Shown here: positions 16,508-25,091 of the stretch, piece by piece
How the letters are laid out: each line of letters starts with the position of its first letter
Numbering within the stretch: position 1 is the first letter of the stretch
NCBI GenBank assembly: GCA_036491755.1
Contig: DASXBJ010000047.1
Location: forward strand, 1-44,924
Origin: DASXBJ01 sp036491755
GTDB taxonomy: Bacteria > Chloroflexota > Dormibacteria > Dormibacterales > Dormibacteraceae
DNA length: 44,924 nt
Direction of reading: 5' to 3'
Made by a program: the position numbers and the translations under genes
Notes under the pieces: model-generated
Database searches by the model: none
Seen by the model: the letters and a program-made list of their open reading frames with translations, nothing else
What the model was told of the DNA's origin: nothing

Positions 16508-17158
16508 CTAAAGCACCGCACCGCCCGCCGGCGTGAGCACCTGGCCGACGAAGAAACCTCCGTCGTCGATGAGAAACATGACGGTGGCGGCTACGTCGCT
16601 CGGCTGGATCGGTACGGCCGCGCCGGGTCCGGGTTCGAGAGGGCCGACTGCGATGCAGTTCACGCGCACGCCTCTGCGAGCGACCTCCAGCGCGAAGCTC
16701 TTGGTGAAAGCCAGAATGCTGCCCGTCGCGGAGGCCTGGTACGACTCGCCGGGGATGCCGGCCAGCGCCAGCCAGGACGAGAGGGTGATCACGGTTCCCG
16801 TGCCGGCGCGCGCCATCCCGGGAACCACAGCTGCGCACGCGCTGGTCGTCAAACCAAGATGCGCGGACAGGAGACGCAGCCATCGATCGCGGCTCATCTC
16901 TCCGAATGGAGCGGCGTCGTGGAGCGATGGCGCCGTGACCAGCACCGTGATCGGGCCGAGCTCGTTCGTCACACGCAGAACGGCATTGACCGTGTCAGCG
17001 CGATCGGTCAGGTCGACGCGGAGCGCGAGATCGCCGGCGGGTTGCTCGCCGTCGAGCCCGGCGACCAGGAACTGCTCAGCCTGGAGCCGCGACACGATCG
17101 CACGGGCGACAGTCCCGGAACAACCCGCGACCACGGCAACGCCTCGGCCTGTCCCCAT
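16508..17158 (-). CDS. SDR-like protein lacking the catalytic lysine
   Basis: 216 residues from ATG 17158, whose ribosome-binding site GGAGGAGGAAGAGG is strong. It is SDR-shaped from the Rossmann start (VAVVAGCSGTVARAIV) to the C-terminus (FFVGQVLTPAGGAVL), but key motifs are altered: TGxxxGxG reads AGCSGTVA, NNAG reads TAPS, and YxxxK reads Y140-Q-A-S-A144, with Ala where the catalytic Lys should be. Ser127/Ser128 remain. It is also about 35 residues shorter than usual, missing much of the region between Rossmann strands 2 and 3. It may be a non-catalytic partner of the intact SDR encoded immediately downstream. It is the first gene of the minus-strand operon. Confidence 0.82.
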   Translation of the reverse strand: MGTGRGVAVVAGCSGTVARAIVSRLQAEQFLVAGLDGEQPAGDLALRVDLTDRADTVNAVLRVTNELGPITVLVTAPSLHDAAPFGEMSRDRWLRLLSAHLGLTTSACAAVVPGMARAGTGTVITLSSWLALAGIPGESYQASATGSILAFTKSFALEVARRGVRVNCIAVGPLEPGPGAAVPIQPSDVAATVMFLIDDGGFFVGQVLTPAGGAVL

Positions 17159-17213
17159 CGCGACCTCTTCCTCCTCCCTGCTGAGCGGCGTCCCGCGATC
17201 ATAATCACTCCCG

Positions 17214-18200
17214 ATGACCGGATCCTCGCTCCCCGACGCGACGCAGAACCCGCGGTTCACGGGCATCCGATCGTTCATGCGGCTGCCCGCGCCGGCGGCC
17301 GACGAACTGGCGGACGTGGCGATCGTTGGCATCCCGTTCGACACCGCCGCGAGCTTCCGGCCTGGTCAACGCTTCGGGCCGTCCGCGGTCCGCGACATCT
17401 CAGTGCTGCTCCGGCCGTCGAACCAGTTCCACAACATCAAGGCGTTCGACCGCATCAACGTGGTCGACTCCGGCGACGTGCCGGCGATCCCCGGCGACAT
17501 CCAGACCACCTACAGCCTGATCGCGGCGCGATACGCCGAGCTCGCGTCGCATGGCACCGTGCCGATCGGTATCGGCGGCGACCACTCGGTGACGCTGGGC
17601 GAGCTGCGCGGCATGGCGAAGACACTCGGCCCGATCGCGCTGGTGCAGCTCGACGCGCACTGCGACACGTGGGACAACTACTGGGGCGTCAGGTACACGC
17701 ACGGCACCCCGTTTCGACGGGCGGTGGAGGAAGGCCTCCTCGATGTCCAACACTCGATCCAGGTGGGGATGCGCGGCTCTGAGTACGCGCCAGGCGATCT
17801 CGACGAATCACGCCGGCTGGGCTTCGAGGTGATCACGACGCCGCAGATGCTGAAGCGCACGCCGGCCCAGGTGGCGGATACGATCCGCGAGCGAATCGGG
17901 GATGTGCCGGCGTTCCTGACCTTCGACGTGGACTTCTTCGATCCCGCCTATGCGCCCGGCACCGGCACTCCCGAAGTCGGGGGCCCCACCAGCGCGTTCG
18001 GGATCGAGATCGTGCAGCACCTCGCGGGCGCCCATTTCGTCGGTTTCGACACGGTGGAGGTCCTGCCGGCATTCGACCCCACGCAAACGACCGCGCTGCT
18101 GGCTGCGACCCTGGTGTTCGAGTTCATCGCGCTCGTGGCGCTCGACCAGAAGAAGATGGCGCCCGGCGACAGCCGCGCGCGCGCCGCAGCACGCGGCTAG
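17214..18200 (+). CDS. Agmatinase-family ureohydrolase
   Basis: 328 residues. Binuclear-manganese hydrolase that removes urea from a guanidino compound. All metal motifs are present: GGDHS (H124), D147-A-H149-C-D151 and D238-V-D240 with D243. The loop GTGTPEVGG keeps the Pro-Glu found in agmatinases and guanidinobutyrases, whereas arginases differ there; after it, GGPTSAFGIE replaces the usual GGL-T-x-R/E, so the substrate may not be agmatine. Start ATG 17214 lies 55 bp from the divergent SDR-like gene; the shared gap must hold both promoters. The next gene, an MBL-fold hydrolase, begins 4 bp after the stop. Confidence 0.9.
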   Translation: MTGSSLPDATQNPRFTGIRSFMRLPAPAADELADVAIVGIPFDTAASFRPGQRFGPSAVRDISVLLRPSNQFHNIKAFDRINVVDSGDVPAIPGDIQTTYSLIAARYAELASHGTVPIGIGGDHSVTLGELRGMAKTLGPIALVQLDAHCDTWDNYWGVRYTHGTPFRRAVEEGLLDVQHSIQVGMRGSEYAPGDLDESRRLGFEVITTPQMLKRTPAQVADTIRERIGDVPAFLTFDVDFFDPAYAPGTGTPEVGGPTSAFGIEIVQHLAGAHFVGFDTVEVLPAFDPTQTTALLAATLVFEFIALVALDQKKMAPGDSRARAAARG

Positions 18201-18204
18201 GGGC

Positions 18205-19131
18205 TTGCCGCAAGACCACACGCACTGGGATCGCGAGTTTCCGCGCTCGTCGTGGTTCGACGTCCGCGAGCTCGAGCCCGGCGTTCATCTGGTGGGCGAG
18301 CCTGGTCACGTCAACTCGTTCCTGGTCCAGGGAACGAAGTTGGCGGTGCTGCTCGACACCGGGCTCGGGATCGCCAACATCCGCGCCGTCGCGGAGGAGC
18401 TGACGGACAAGCCGCTCCTGGTCGTCAACTCGCACTATCACTTCGACCACACCGGCGGGAACAACCTGTTCGATGAGATCGCGATCCACCGCATCGGCGC
18501 GCCCCTGATGGCGACGCCGCCGCCCGAGGACTACGCGCAGCTGTACATGGAGTACACGAGGCGCGTGCTGGACGCGTGGGGGCCATATAAGAAGGCTGAC
18601 GACCTGTACTTCCACCTGATCACGGCCGAGCGACTGGTCCGACCGCTGCCTCACGACTTCGATCCGGCGGCCTACCGTCTCGCGCCGTCGAGCGCGACGC
18701 GGCTCCTCGAGGATGGAGACGTGTTGGACCTCGGCGGGCGGCGGCTGGAGGTGCTGCACACGCCCGGACATTCACCCGACTGCATCTGCGTGATCGACAG
18801 GGAGAACGGGCTGCTGTTCGGCGGCGACACCGTGAACACCGGGCCTGTCTATGCGCAGTACGACGAATCGAACCTGTCGCATTTCGCCGCGTCACTAGCT
18901 CGTCTGTCGGAGATGCGCGAGGGCGTGCGACGCGTGTTCGTGTGCCACTACCTGCGGCTGGAGAACGAGCCCTCGCTGCTTGGCGAGATGGCGGATGGGT
19001 TCCAGCGGATCCTCGCCGGCGAGGTCTCTTTGCGTACCAACATCGACTGCTTCAACGACCCCGTCCTGGAGGCCTGCTTCGACCACTTCTCGGTGTTCGT
19101 CGGCCGCCCCAAGGAGTCAGGTGATGAGTGA
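18205..19131 (+). CDS. Metallo-beta-lactamase-fold hydrolase
   Basis: 308 residues from TTG 18205, five bases after the ureohydrolase stop. The zinc motif H77-Y-H79-F-D81-H82 is intact, followed by HTPGHSPD (third His) and FGGDTV (bridging Asp), so a binuclear hydrolase is expected: thioesterase, lactonase or glyoxalase II-like. The roughly 90-residue insert between the first and second metal motifs (ATPPPEDYAQLYMEYTRRV) is larger than in glyoxalase II. The frame is open far upstream inside the preceding gene, but no family sequence is there. It ends 1 bp from the convergent alpha/beta-hydrolase gene. Confidence 0.86.
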   Translation: MPQDHTHWDREFPRSSWFDVRELEPGVHLVGEPGHVNSFLVQGTKLAVLLDTGLGIANIRAVAEELTDKPLLVVNSHYHFDHTGGNNLFDEIAIHRIGAPLMATPPPEDYAQLYMEYTRRVLDAWGPYKKADDLYFHLITAERLVRPLPHDFDPAAYRLAPSSATRLLEDGDVLDLGGRRLEVLHTPGHSPDCICVIDRENGLLFGGDTVNTGPVYAQYDESNLSHFAASLARLSEMREGVRRVFVCHYLRLENEPSLLGEMADGFQRILAGEVSLRTNIDCFNDPVLEACFDHFSVFVGRPKESGDE

Positions 19132-19132
19132 C

Positions 19133-20206
19133 CTAGGAGTGCTTCGCGGCTCCCGCCTCCGCGGTGGCGATGAACCCGAAGAACAGCTCGCTCCAGCGCT
19201 CCGCGGCGTCGAACAGCGGACCGTGGCCTGAGCCTTCGAACATCTCGATCTGGACGCGGCCGCCCTTTTCCCGGTAGCGCTCGAGCACGCTGCGGATCTG
19301 GGTGATCATCTGCTGGGGAGGAAACACCTCCTCACCGGGCCAGCCGGGCACCACGCCCAGCTTGCCGAGGGTCCCCATCTCCCACGCCGATCCGTCCGCG
19401 ACCACGATGTCGGCTGTGCCATGCGTCCAGAGGATGGGCGGCTTGGGCTCGAGGTCGACGATTCCAGCCCAGCTGCAGTATTTGGGCGAGAGCGCATTGA
19501 GGATGCCGCGCGTGCCCGGCGCAATGCCGGGCCAGTTGGGCGACGGAACGAGATCGCCGGGGTAGCCGTCCTCGCCGGTGACCGACTTGTTGACCTCGTC
19601 GACCAGCATGTCCTCGCGTTCCTTGGGTTCACGGTGCGTGGGCGCCCAGTACGAGCTGTTGATGACGTTGCGCGGCGAGAAAGGCGAGTCGGATCCGGTG
19701 TCGTGCGCCGCGATTTGATTGGTGAAGTCGGGGCTGCCGGTGCCCCCACCGGAGCCGGCGTAATCGGGAAAGCACGGAGTGCCATCGAGTTTGACGCCGC
19801 CGAAGCCATAGGGCGAGACGGGGTCGACGAACGTGAGCGAGGCGACCGGCCCGTCCTCCGCGTAGTTCGCGATGGCCGCCCCGCCGGTCGACCAGCCGAC
19901 CAGGTGCACGGGCCGCGCGATGCCTAGAGCCTGGACGAGCGAATAGGTGTCATCAGCCCAATCGCGCAGGCCGCGAGTGGCGTCGATGGGGACGCGCTCG
20001 GTGTCGCCGAAACCGCGCATGTCGGGGGCGATGATCCGATAGCGCTCCGGCGCGCCGGGCATCAGGTGCTCGAAGAAGCGGCCGGTCGACAGGTTGCCGT
20101 GGATCATCACCACAGGGACGCCATCCGCCGGTCCGGACTCGATGTATTTGATGTTGAGGCGGCTGGTTCGAACGGTCCGCGAGCTCACGCCGGCTGGTGG
20201 ATTCAT
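19133..20206 (-). CDS. Alpha/beta hydrolase
   Basis: 357 residues from ATG 20206, which has GGGAGG 6 bases upstream; a longer frame to 20239 lacks such support. Oxyanion-hole strand VVMIHGN (33-39), nucleophile elbow G104-W-S106-T-G108, a catalytic His in FEGSGHGPLF near the C-terminus and an Asp after PILWTHGTAD. The cap between about 130 and 270 is unusually large and Pro/Gly/Ser-rich (TPCFPDYAGSGGGTGS). Ester, lactone or amide hydrolysis is likely; substrate unknown. It follows the SDR gene (62 bp away) on the same strand and may be the last gene of the ABC-importer operon. Confidence 0.85.
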   Translation of the reverse strand: MNPPAGVSSRTVRTSRLNIKYIESGPADGVPVVMIHGNLSTGRFFEHLMPGAPERYRIIAPDMRGFGDTERVPIDATRGLRDWADDTYSLVQALGIARPVHLVGWSTGGAAIANYAEDGPVASLTFVDPVSPYGFGGVKLDGTPCFPDYAGSGGGTGSPDFTNQIAAHDTGSDSPFSPRNVINSSYWAPTHREPKEREDMLVDEVNKSVTGEDGYPGDLVPSPNWPGIAPGTRGILNALSPKYCSWAGIVDLEPKPPILWTHGTADIVVADGSAWEMGTLGKLGVVPGWPGEEVFPPQQMITQIRSVLERYREKGGRVQIEMFEGSGHGPLFDAAERWSELFFGFIATAEAGAAKHS

Positions 20207-20267
20207 GGGATGCCTCCCTGTGGGATGTGCGGCATCCAAGATAACTTCGCCATGACCTGCGGCTCGT

Positions 20268-21032
20268 TCAGCCGCGGCCTATGAACGGCATCTTGGCAGC
20301 CATCACTGTCATGAACTGAACGTTGGTGCTCAGCGGAAGGCTCGCCATGTAGACGACAGCCCGCGCCACCTCCTCCAGAGGCATCCTCGGTTCCGCAGCG
20401 GTCCTGCCATCCGCCTGCAACGCGCCTACGGCTATGCCATCGGTCATCTCGGTTGCTGCGTTGCCGATATCGATCTGGCCGCAAGCGACGTCGTACCTAC
20501 GCCCGTCCAGGGCGGTCGATTTGGTGAGCCCGGTGATTCCGTGCTTGCTCGCCGTGTAGGCGGCTGAGTTCGGCCGCGGCGAATGCGCCGAGATCGAACC
20601 GTTGTTGATGATTCGTCCCCCTCGCGGATCCTGATCTTTCATCAGTTTGATCGCTTCCCGGGTGCACAGGAATGCGCCTGACAGGTTCGTGTCGATGACC
20701 CTCCGCCATTGGTCGTAGGTCAACTCTTCCAGGCTCCGGGCCGGGGCCATGGCACCTGCGTTGTTGAAGAGGAGGTCCAACCGGCCGTACTCGTCCTTGG
20801 TGCGCCTGAAGAGCTCGCGGACTGCAGACTCGTCAACAACGTCAGTTGGAACAGCGAGCACTCGCAGTCCTTTGGCGGCCGCGTCGCGGGCGACCGCCGA
20901 CAGCGCATCGGCGCGGCGGCCGGCGATCACGACCACATACAACTCTGCCGCCAGCGCAAGGGCGACCGCCCTGCCGATCCCGCTGCCGCCACCCGTTACG
21001 ACGGCAACTCTCACCGGCGACGAGATGGCCAC
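20268..21032 (-). CDS. Short-chain dehydrogenase/reductase
   Basis: 254 residues with the full set of SDR motifs: TGGGSGIG near 13-20, NNAG near 91, Ser in NNGSISAH and YTASK. The N-terminal GRRADALSAV after strand 2 suggests NADP preference, since basic residues there bind the 2'-phosphate; this is an inference. GTG 21032 is used; a second GTG at 21014 is possible and neither has a ribosome-binding site, but the start lies 12 bp after the permease stop, so coupling is likely. It probably works on the substrate of the importer encoded upstream in the same operon. Confidence 0.9.
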   Translation of the reverse strand: MAISSPVRVAVVTGGGSGIGRAVALALAAELYVVVIAGRRADALSAVARDAAAKGLRVLAVPTDVVDESAVRELFRRTKDEYGRLDLLFNNAGAMAPARSLEELTYDQWRRVIDTNLSGAFLCTREAIKLMKDQDPRGGRIINNGSISAHSPRPNSAAYTASKHGITGLTKSTALDGRRYDVACGQIDIGNAATEMTDGIAVGALQADGRTAAEPRMPLEEVARAVVYMASLPLSTNVQFMTVMAAKMPFIGRG

Positions 21033-21044
21033 ATCCGGGTAAAG

Positions 21045-22043
21045 CTAGCCGTTTCGAGTGGCGGCGCGCCGGATGAGAGTTGAGGCCAGGACGGCAACCA
21101 GCAACGCAGCCCCGTAGAAGATCTGCTGCACGTAGTTCTGCGCGCCCAGCAGCTCGAGCCCGACGATTCCGGTGGCGAGAAAGTACACGGCGATCAGCGA
21201 GCCAAAGGCGTTGAAGCGGCCAGGCGTGAGGGTCGTCGACCCAAGGAACGCGGCCGCATATGCGGGCAGCAGGAGTTCGGAGCCTCCCCCCGGTTGGGCA
21301 GAGCCGCTCGTCCCCGCATAAAGGATCCCGGCGATGCCCGCCAGAAGCGAGCAGAACAGCAGGCTGCCAATCCTTATGCGCGAAACGCTGATGCCGCTCA
21401 GTCGCGCTACCTCGCGTGCCTGGCCGACGATCAGCATCCTTCGTCCCATTGGTGTGTAACGCAGCAGATAGAACACCAGGACGCAAATTGCAATGCTGTA
21501 GTAGAACTCGATCGACACGCCGAAAATCTGGTTCTGCACGACCACATTGACCAGGGATTGGGCCAGACCGGTGATCGTGCTGTTGTTGCTCATCCACGCG
21601 GTCGCACCAAGGGCGAGGCTCCCGGTTCCGAGCGTCACGATGAGGGCATCGATACCGAGCACCACAGCGAACAGGCCGTTGACGAGGCCGACAAGGCACG
21701 AACAGGCGAGCGCGATCAGAATCGCGTAACCGACTTCGACGTGGTGGACGGTGTTCAGCAGCACGACCAACATCGCGGAGAGGCCCACCACTGCGGCCGC
21801 CGAGATGTCCAGGTCGCCGACCGTAAGAGGCGCGAGCAACCCGATCGTCAAGACGACAAGAACTGCGTTCGTGGAGAGGATGGCCGATGCGTTGTCCCCG
21901 GTCGGGAACACATCCGGCTTGAGGATCGAAAAGACGACGATTACCGCGACCCAGGTCACCGGCAGTGCGTAACGCTCGAGCGAAAGGTTGCGGCGCCGGC
22001 GGCGAGGACTCCCGGCCGGAGCGGCCGACGGGTTTTCGGTCAT
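21045..22043 (-). CDS. CUT2-type (RbsC-like) ABC importer permease
   Basis: 332 residues, about 9-10 hydrophobic helices, of the BPD_transp_2 family used by ribose, xylose, AI-2 and related importers. The conserved GRRMLIVGQAREVARLSGISVSRIRIG (EAA-like loop that docks on the ATPase) and ALIVTLGTGSLALG are recognisable. ATG 22043 overlaps the stop of the ATPase gene (ATGA). One permease gene implies a homodimer, as in RbsC. Confidence 0.92.
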   Translation of the reverse strand: MTENPSAAPAGSPRRRRRNLSLERYALPVTWVAVIVVFSILKPDVFPTGDNASAILSTNAVLVVLTIGLLAPLTVGDLDISAAAVVGLSAMLVVLLNTVHHVEVGYAILIALACSCLVGLVNGLFAVVLGIDALIVTLGTGSLALGATAWMSNNSTITGLAQSLVNVVVQNQIFGVSIEFYYSIAICVLVFYLLRYTPMGRRMLIVGQAREVARLSGISVSRIRIGSLLFCSLLAGIAGILYAGTSGSAQPGGGSELLLPAYAAAFLGSTTLTPGRFNAFGSLIAVYFLATGIVGLELLGAQNYVQQIFYGAALLVAVLASTLIRRAATRNG

Positions 22044-23665
22044 CCCTCAGCACCGGCGGCTGGAGCTGCAGCCGGTCTGGACGAGGTGCGCAGGCACTCG
22101 CTCAGGATGTTTTCCTTTGTGATCTCGTCTCCCTCCAGCACGCGCGAGATGCGGCCGTCCCCGATGATCGCGACTCGCGAACAAAGGTCGGCGAGCTGTT
22201 CGTACTCGGCGCTGCCGCAGATCACGATGGTGCCGAGCTGGGCCATCTGGCGTATGAACGTGGAGATATCGGCGCGCGCTCCGACATCGACGCCTTGCGT
22301 CGGCTCATGCAGGAGCAATACTCGAGGCCTGCGAACGAGCCACTTGCCGAGCATGACCTTCTGCTGGTTGCCACCCGAAAGCTGATCGGTCTGCATTTGG
22401 TGATCCTTCGGCTGGATTCCCAGCTGTGATGTGAGACGCGCAGCCACCTCGTTCAAACCTGAGCGGCGAAGAATCAGGAACTTGAAGTATTGGTCGACGA
22501 TGGTGATGGTCTCGTTCTCCTCCACGGTGGCCCGCGCAGCAATGCCGTGAAGCAGACGATCCGCCGGGATAAGCGCCATCCCCAGATCCATTGCGCGCGC
22601 GGGCGTCAGGTCACGGACCTGGATGATCGTGGCTCCGAGCTCGAGACGTCCGGCGGTGGCTCGTCCGGCACCGAAGATCGAGTACAGCACCTCCTCGTAG
22701 CCCGCTCCGGCGAGGCCGGTGATGCCAAGGATCTCGCCCGGTCGCACCACGAGGTCAATGTTCTGCAGGGTGCGAGTGGACAACCCTGTGATTCGGATGG
22801 GGACGTCCTCCTCTCCGGGGGCGAGCTCGTCGACGATCCGGCCGCGGCCGGCGGTCTTCTCACCCACGATCATGCTCACGAGCTGTTCGTCGTCGACGGA
22901 GTCGGTTTCGACGGTCGCGATGTTCCGACCATCGCGCAGGACCGTGACCCGGTCCGTGTGATTGCGAACCTCGTCCATACGGTGGGAAACGAACAGCACG
23001 CCAATCCCCTTGGACACCAGGTCCCTGATCATCGCGAACACCCGGCCGACATCGTCGCGCGGAAGGAATACTGTCGGCTCGTCCAGAACGATCAGACGCG
23101 CACCCGACCCGGAATCGCCCGCCGTGTTCGAGGCCACGGCCCGGATGATGGCCAGCAAGGATCGGTCGATAAGCTCGAGCTCCTGCAGCGGCGCATGCGG
23201 ATCGACATCGAGCCCGTACTGCTTCAATGTCGCCGCCGCCTCATCAAAGAAAGAGCTCCAGTTGATGTAGAGGTTCCGGCGCGCGAGAGACAGGCGCTCA
23301 ATGAACAGGTTCTCGGCCACGGTCAGGGTTGTGATCAAACCGAGATTCTGGTGCACGAAACGCAGACCGCGCCGATGGGCCTCCCCGACCGCGAGCGGTA
23401 AGGTCAGCCGCTCCCCGGCGATCTCCAGCTCGCCCTCATCGGGGGTGACGACCCCGGCCAGGACCTTGATCAGCGTGCTCTTGCCCGAGCCGTTCTGTCC
23501 GAGGAGGCCGTGTACCTCGCCCGCCAGGACGCTCACGCCGGCCGAATCCAGGGCCAGCGTGCCGCCATATCGCTTCTTCAGCCCGGATGCACGCAGGACC
23601 ACATGAGAATGGGCGCCACTGGAGCCCGATCGCCCATCGATCGCCAGATGCGGACGCGGCAGCAC
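22040..23665 (-). CDS. CUT2-type (RbsA/MglA-like) ABC importer ATPase, two domains
   Basis: 541 residues from GTG 23665 (GTG 23602 is an alternative). Two fused ABC domains, as in RbsA. Domain 1: Walker A GQNGSGKST (56-64), Walker B LIVLDEPT (191-198), but the signature is weak (LELIDRSLLA, about 163-172, instead of LSxxQ). Domain 2: degenerate Walker A GLAGAGYEE, good signature LSGGNQQK (429-436) and Walker B L450-L-L-H453-E-P-T, with His where Asp is usual. So one composite site may be much weaker than the other. The gene is 57 bp downstream of the binding-protein gene and overlaps the permease gene by 4 bp. Confidence 0.91.
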   Translation of the reverse strand: MLPRPHLAIDGRSGSSGAHSHVVLRASGLKKRYGGTLALDSAGVSVLAGEVHGLLGQNGSGKSTLIKVLAGVVTPDEGELEIAGERLTLPLAVGEAHRRGLRFVHQNLGLITTLTVAENLFIERLSLARRNLYINWSSFFDEAAATLKQYGLDVDPHAPLQELELIDRSLLAIIRAVASNTAGDSGSGARLIVLDEPTVFLPRDDVGRVFAMIRDLVSKGIGVLFVSHRMDEVRNHTDRVTVLRDGRNIATVETDSVDDEQLVSMIVGEKTAGRGRIVDELAPGEEDVPIRITGLSTRTLQNIDLVVRPGEILGITGLAGAGYEEVLYSIFGAGRATAGRLELGATIIQVRDLTPARAMDLGMALIPADRLLHGIAARATVEENETITIVDQYFKFLILRRSGLNEVAARLTSQLGIQPKDHQMQTDQLSGGNQQKVMLGKWLVRRPRVLLLHEPTQGVDVGARADISTFIRQMAQLGTIVICGSAEYEQLADLCSRVAIIGDGRISRVLEGDEITKENILSECLRTSSRPAAAPAAGAEG

Positions 23666-23722
23666 GTCGCTACGGTCAACCGCCAGATCTAATGTCGCTC
23701 AGCACGATTCGAGTCTCTGCCC

Positions 23723-24886
23723 TCATTGCGGCGCCGGCAGTCCCCAGAGCTTGAAGAAACCAGTGGCGTAGGCGTTTCCATACCCACCGCTGTAGGCCGG
23801 GCCGCCACCCGTCTCCGAGATGTTGGACTGGTCGAATATTCGGAACGGCGTCACCTCGCTGACAGTCGGGCCGCCGCCCAAGATTCGAAACGCTTGGTCC
23901 ATGTTCGCGTAGCCGACCCACGTGTCGGGCTCGGCGACGTCGGCGACCACTGGGCTGGATCCGCTCGCTACGTCCTGAAGAGCGAACGAGGAGCCGTTGA
24001 AGCTGATCATCTTGACCTTGTTCGCCTTGCCTGCGGCCTGCACGGCACCAAGACTTCCAGGGATCAGGGCGTCGAACATCGGGTTCACATAGTCGATGTT
24101 CGGATCCTGGACCAGCGCGGTGGAGACCTGACTGAATGGTCCGGCCTGGCCGATTTGAGCCAGCGTCACCTCGACGAGCTTCACCTTGCAGGCCGGGCAG
24201 TACTGGTGGTACTCATTCATCATCTGCGTCTCCATCGGGGGCACCGGAAGCAGGCCGCTGATGCTGACGATCAGGACGTCGGCCTTGCCCTTGGACGCGT
24301 TGATGACCCAGTCCGCCTGGGCTTGGGCAACGATCGTGAACGGAACCTTGACCACGCCCGTGACGCCCGGCGCACACCCGTCGCAAGCCGGCGGGTCGGG
24401 CATGTTGGCGTCATAGAAGTGGGTGACCATCACCGGGATGCCTGCCGCCTTTGCAGCGGCGATCTGCGGCTGAAGGGAGCGCGGGTCCGGCGCCGTATCG
24501 AGGTTGATGAGGTCCGGCTTCTGCGAGATGGCCGTCTGCATTCCCTGGACCCAAGCGGCTGGGCTTCCCTGATTCGGAAAGAAGGTGATCTTGACGCCCG
24601 CCGCGTTCGCGGCCGCCTGCTCCCCCGCTTCGACCGCCTGGGTGAACGGCGTCTCGGCGATGGGAATCGTGAAGATCTTCTTGCCCCTCAGTTTGGTTGC
24701 GTCGATTGGGGGACCTGGCGCCTGCCACACGGGGATCGCGGTGAATTTGGCTATGTTGGCCGTGACTTGAGAGGGAACTCCGCCTCCACCCGTGGTGGTC
24801 GTGCTCGAAGATCCGCCGCACGCTACGGAAAATACAAGCGTGAGCCCCGCCATCCATGACAACGAGGTTGATGCCGATCGACTCAT
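23723..24886 (-). CDS. CUT2-type importer substrate-binding lipoprotein
   Basis: 387 residues. Lipoprotein signal with C23 at the cleavage site (VFSVAC|GG), then a Ser/Thr/Gly linker and a two-lobed type-1 periplasmic-binding fold (KKIFTIPIAETPFTQAVEAGEQAA at the start of lobe 1; GLLPVPPMETQMMNEY in lobe 2). Two CxxC pairs (C168/C171 and C230/C233) may form disulfides. Fold and gene order (binding protein, ATPase, permease) place it with sugar-type importers, but such proteins also bind nucleosides, autoinducers and other ligands. ATG 24886 has an excellent ribosome-binding site (GAGGGAGGAG). A shared promoter element lies about 70-100 bp upstream. Confidence 0.92.
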   Translation of the reverse strand: MSRSASTSLSWMAGLTLVFSVACGGSSSTTTTGGGGVPSQVTANIAKFTAIPVWQAPGPPIDATKLRGKKIFTIPIAETPFTQAVEAGEQAAANAAGVKITFFPNQGSPAAWVQGMQTAISQKPDLINLDTAPDPRSLQPQIAAAKAAGIPVMVTHFYDANMPDPPACDGCAPGVTGVVKVPFTIVAQAQADWVINASKGKADVLIVSISGLLPVPPMETQMMNEYHQYCPACKVKLVEVTLAQIGQAGPFSQVSTALVQDPNIDYVNPMFDALIPGSLGAVQAAGKANKVKMISFNGSSFALQDVASGSSPVVADVAEPDTWVGYANMDQAFRILGGGPTVSEVTPFRIFDQSNISETGGGPAYSGGYGNAYATGFFKLWGLPAPQ

Positions 24887-24919
24887 GACTCCTCCCTCGT
24901 CAGAAACAACAACGAGCCG

Positions 24920-24937
24920 GCGGACCGCAGGATCCGC
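24920..24937 (-). other. Stem-loop in predicted 5' leader of the importer operon
   Basis: On the minus strand, arms GCGGATC and GGTCCGC pair over 7 bp, including one T-G wobble, around the loop CTGC. It starts about 9 bases after the predicted transcript start (near 24946) and lies roughly 35 bases before the ribosome-binding site. It may protect the 5' end or be chance; the stem is short. Confidence 0.35.
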
Positions 24938-24952
24938 TGGACATTCGGTGCC

Positions 24953-24996
24953 AGCCTAGGCTCAGGCTCGGCCACTGTCCAATATATTGTTCGTTT
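24953..24996 (-). promoter_or_regulatory. LysR-regulon promoter/operator A (importer operon)
   Basis: Read on the minus strand, positions 24992-24977 spell GAACAATATATTGGAC. The last six bases, TTGGAC (24982-24977), would be a -35; TAGGCT (24958-24953) lies 18 bp downstream as a poor -10. The core CAATATATTG is a perfect palindrome and stands out as AT-rich in a GC-rich window. It is the same as element C for 16 bases and faces the binding-protein gene, whose start is about 67 bp further on. It also lies about 100 bp before the divergent aldo/keto-reductase gene and might influence it too. Confidence 0.65.
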
Positions 24997-25091
24997 GTTA
25001 TTGAGACTGATTGCATATCGCCCGGTCGCGGGCCGGCCATGCTCGATCCCGGAGCGCCACCTGGCGAAGACGGACGATACTGACGCCGGAC

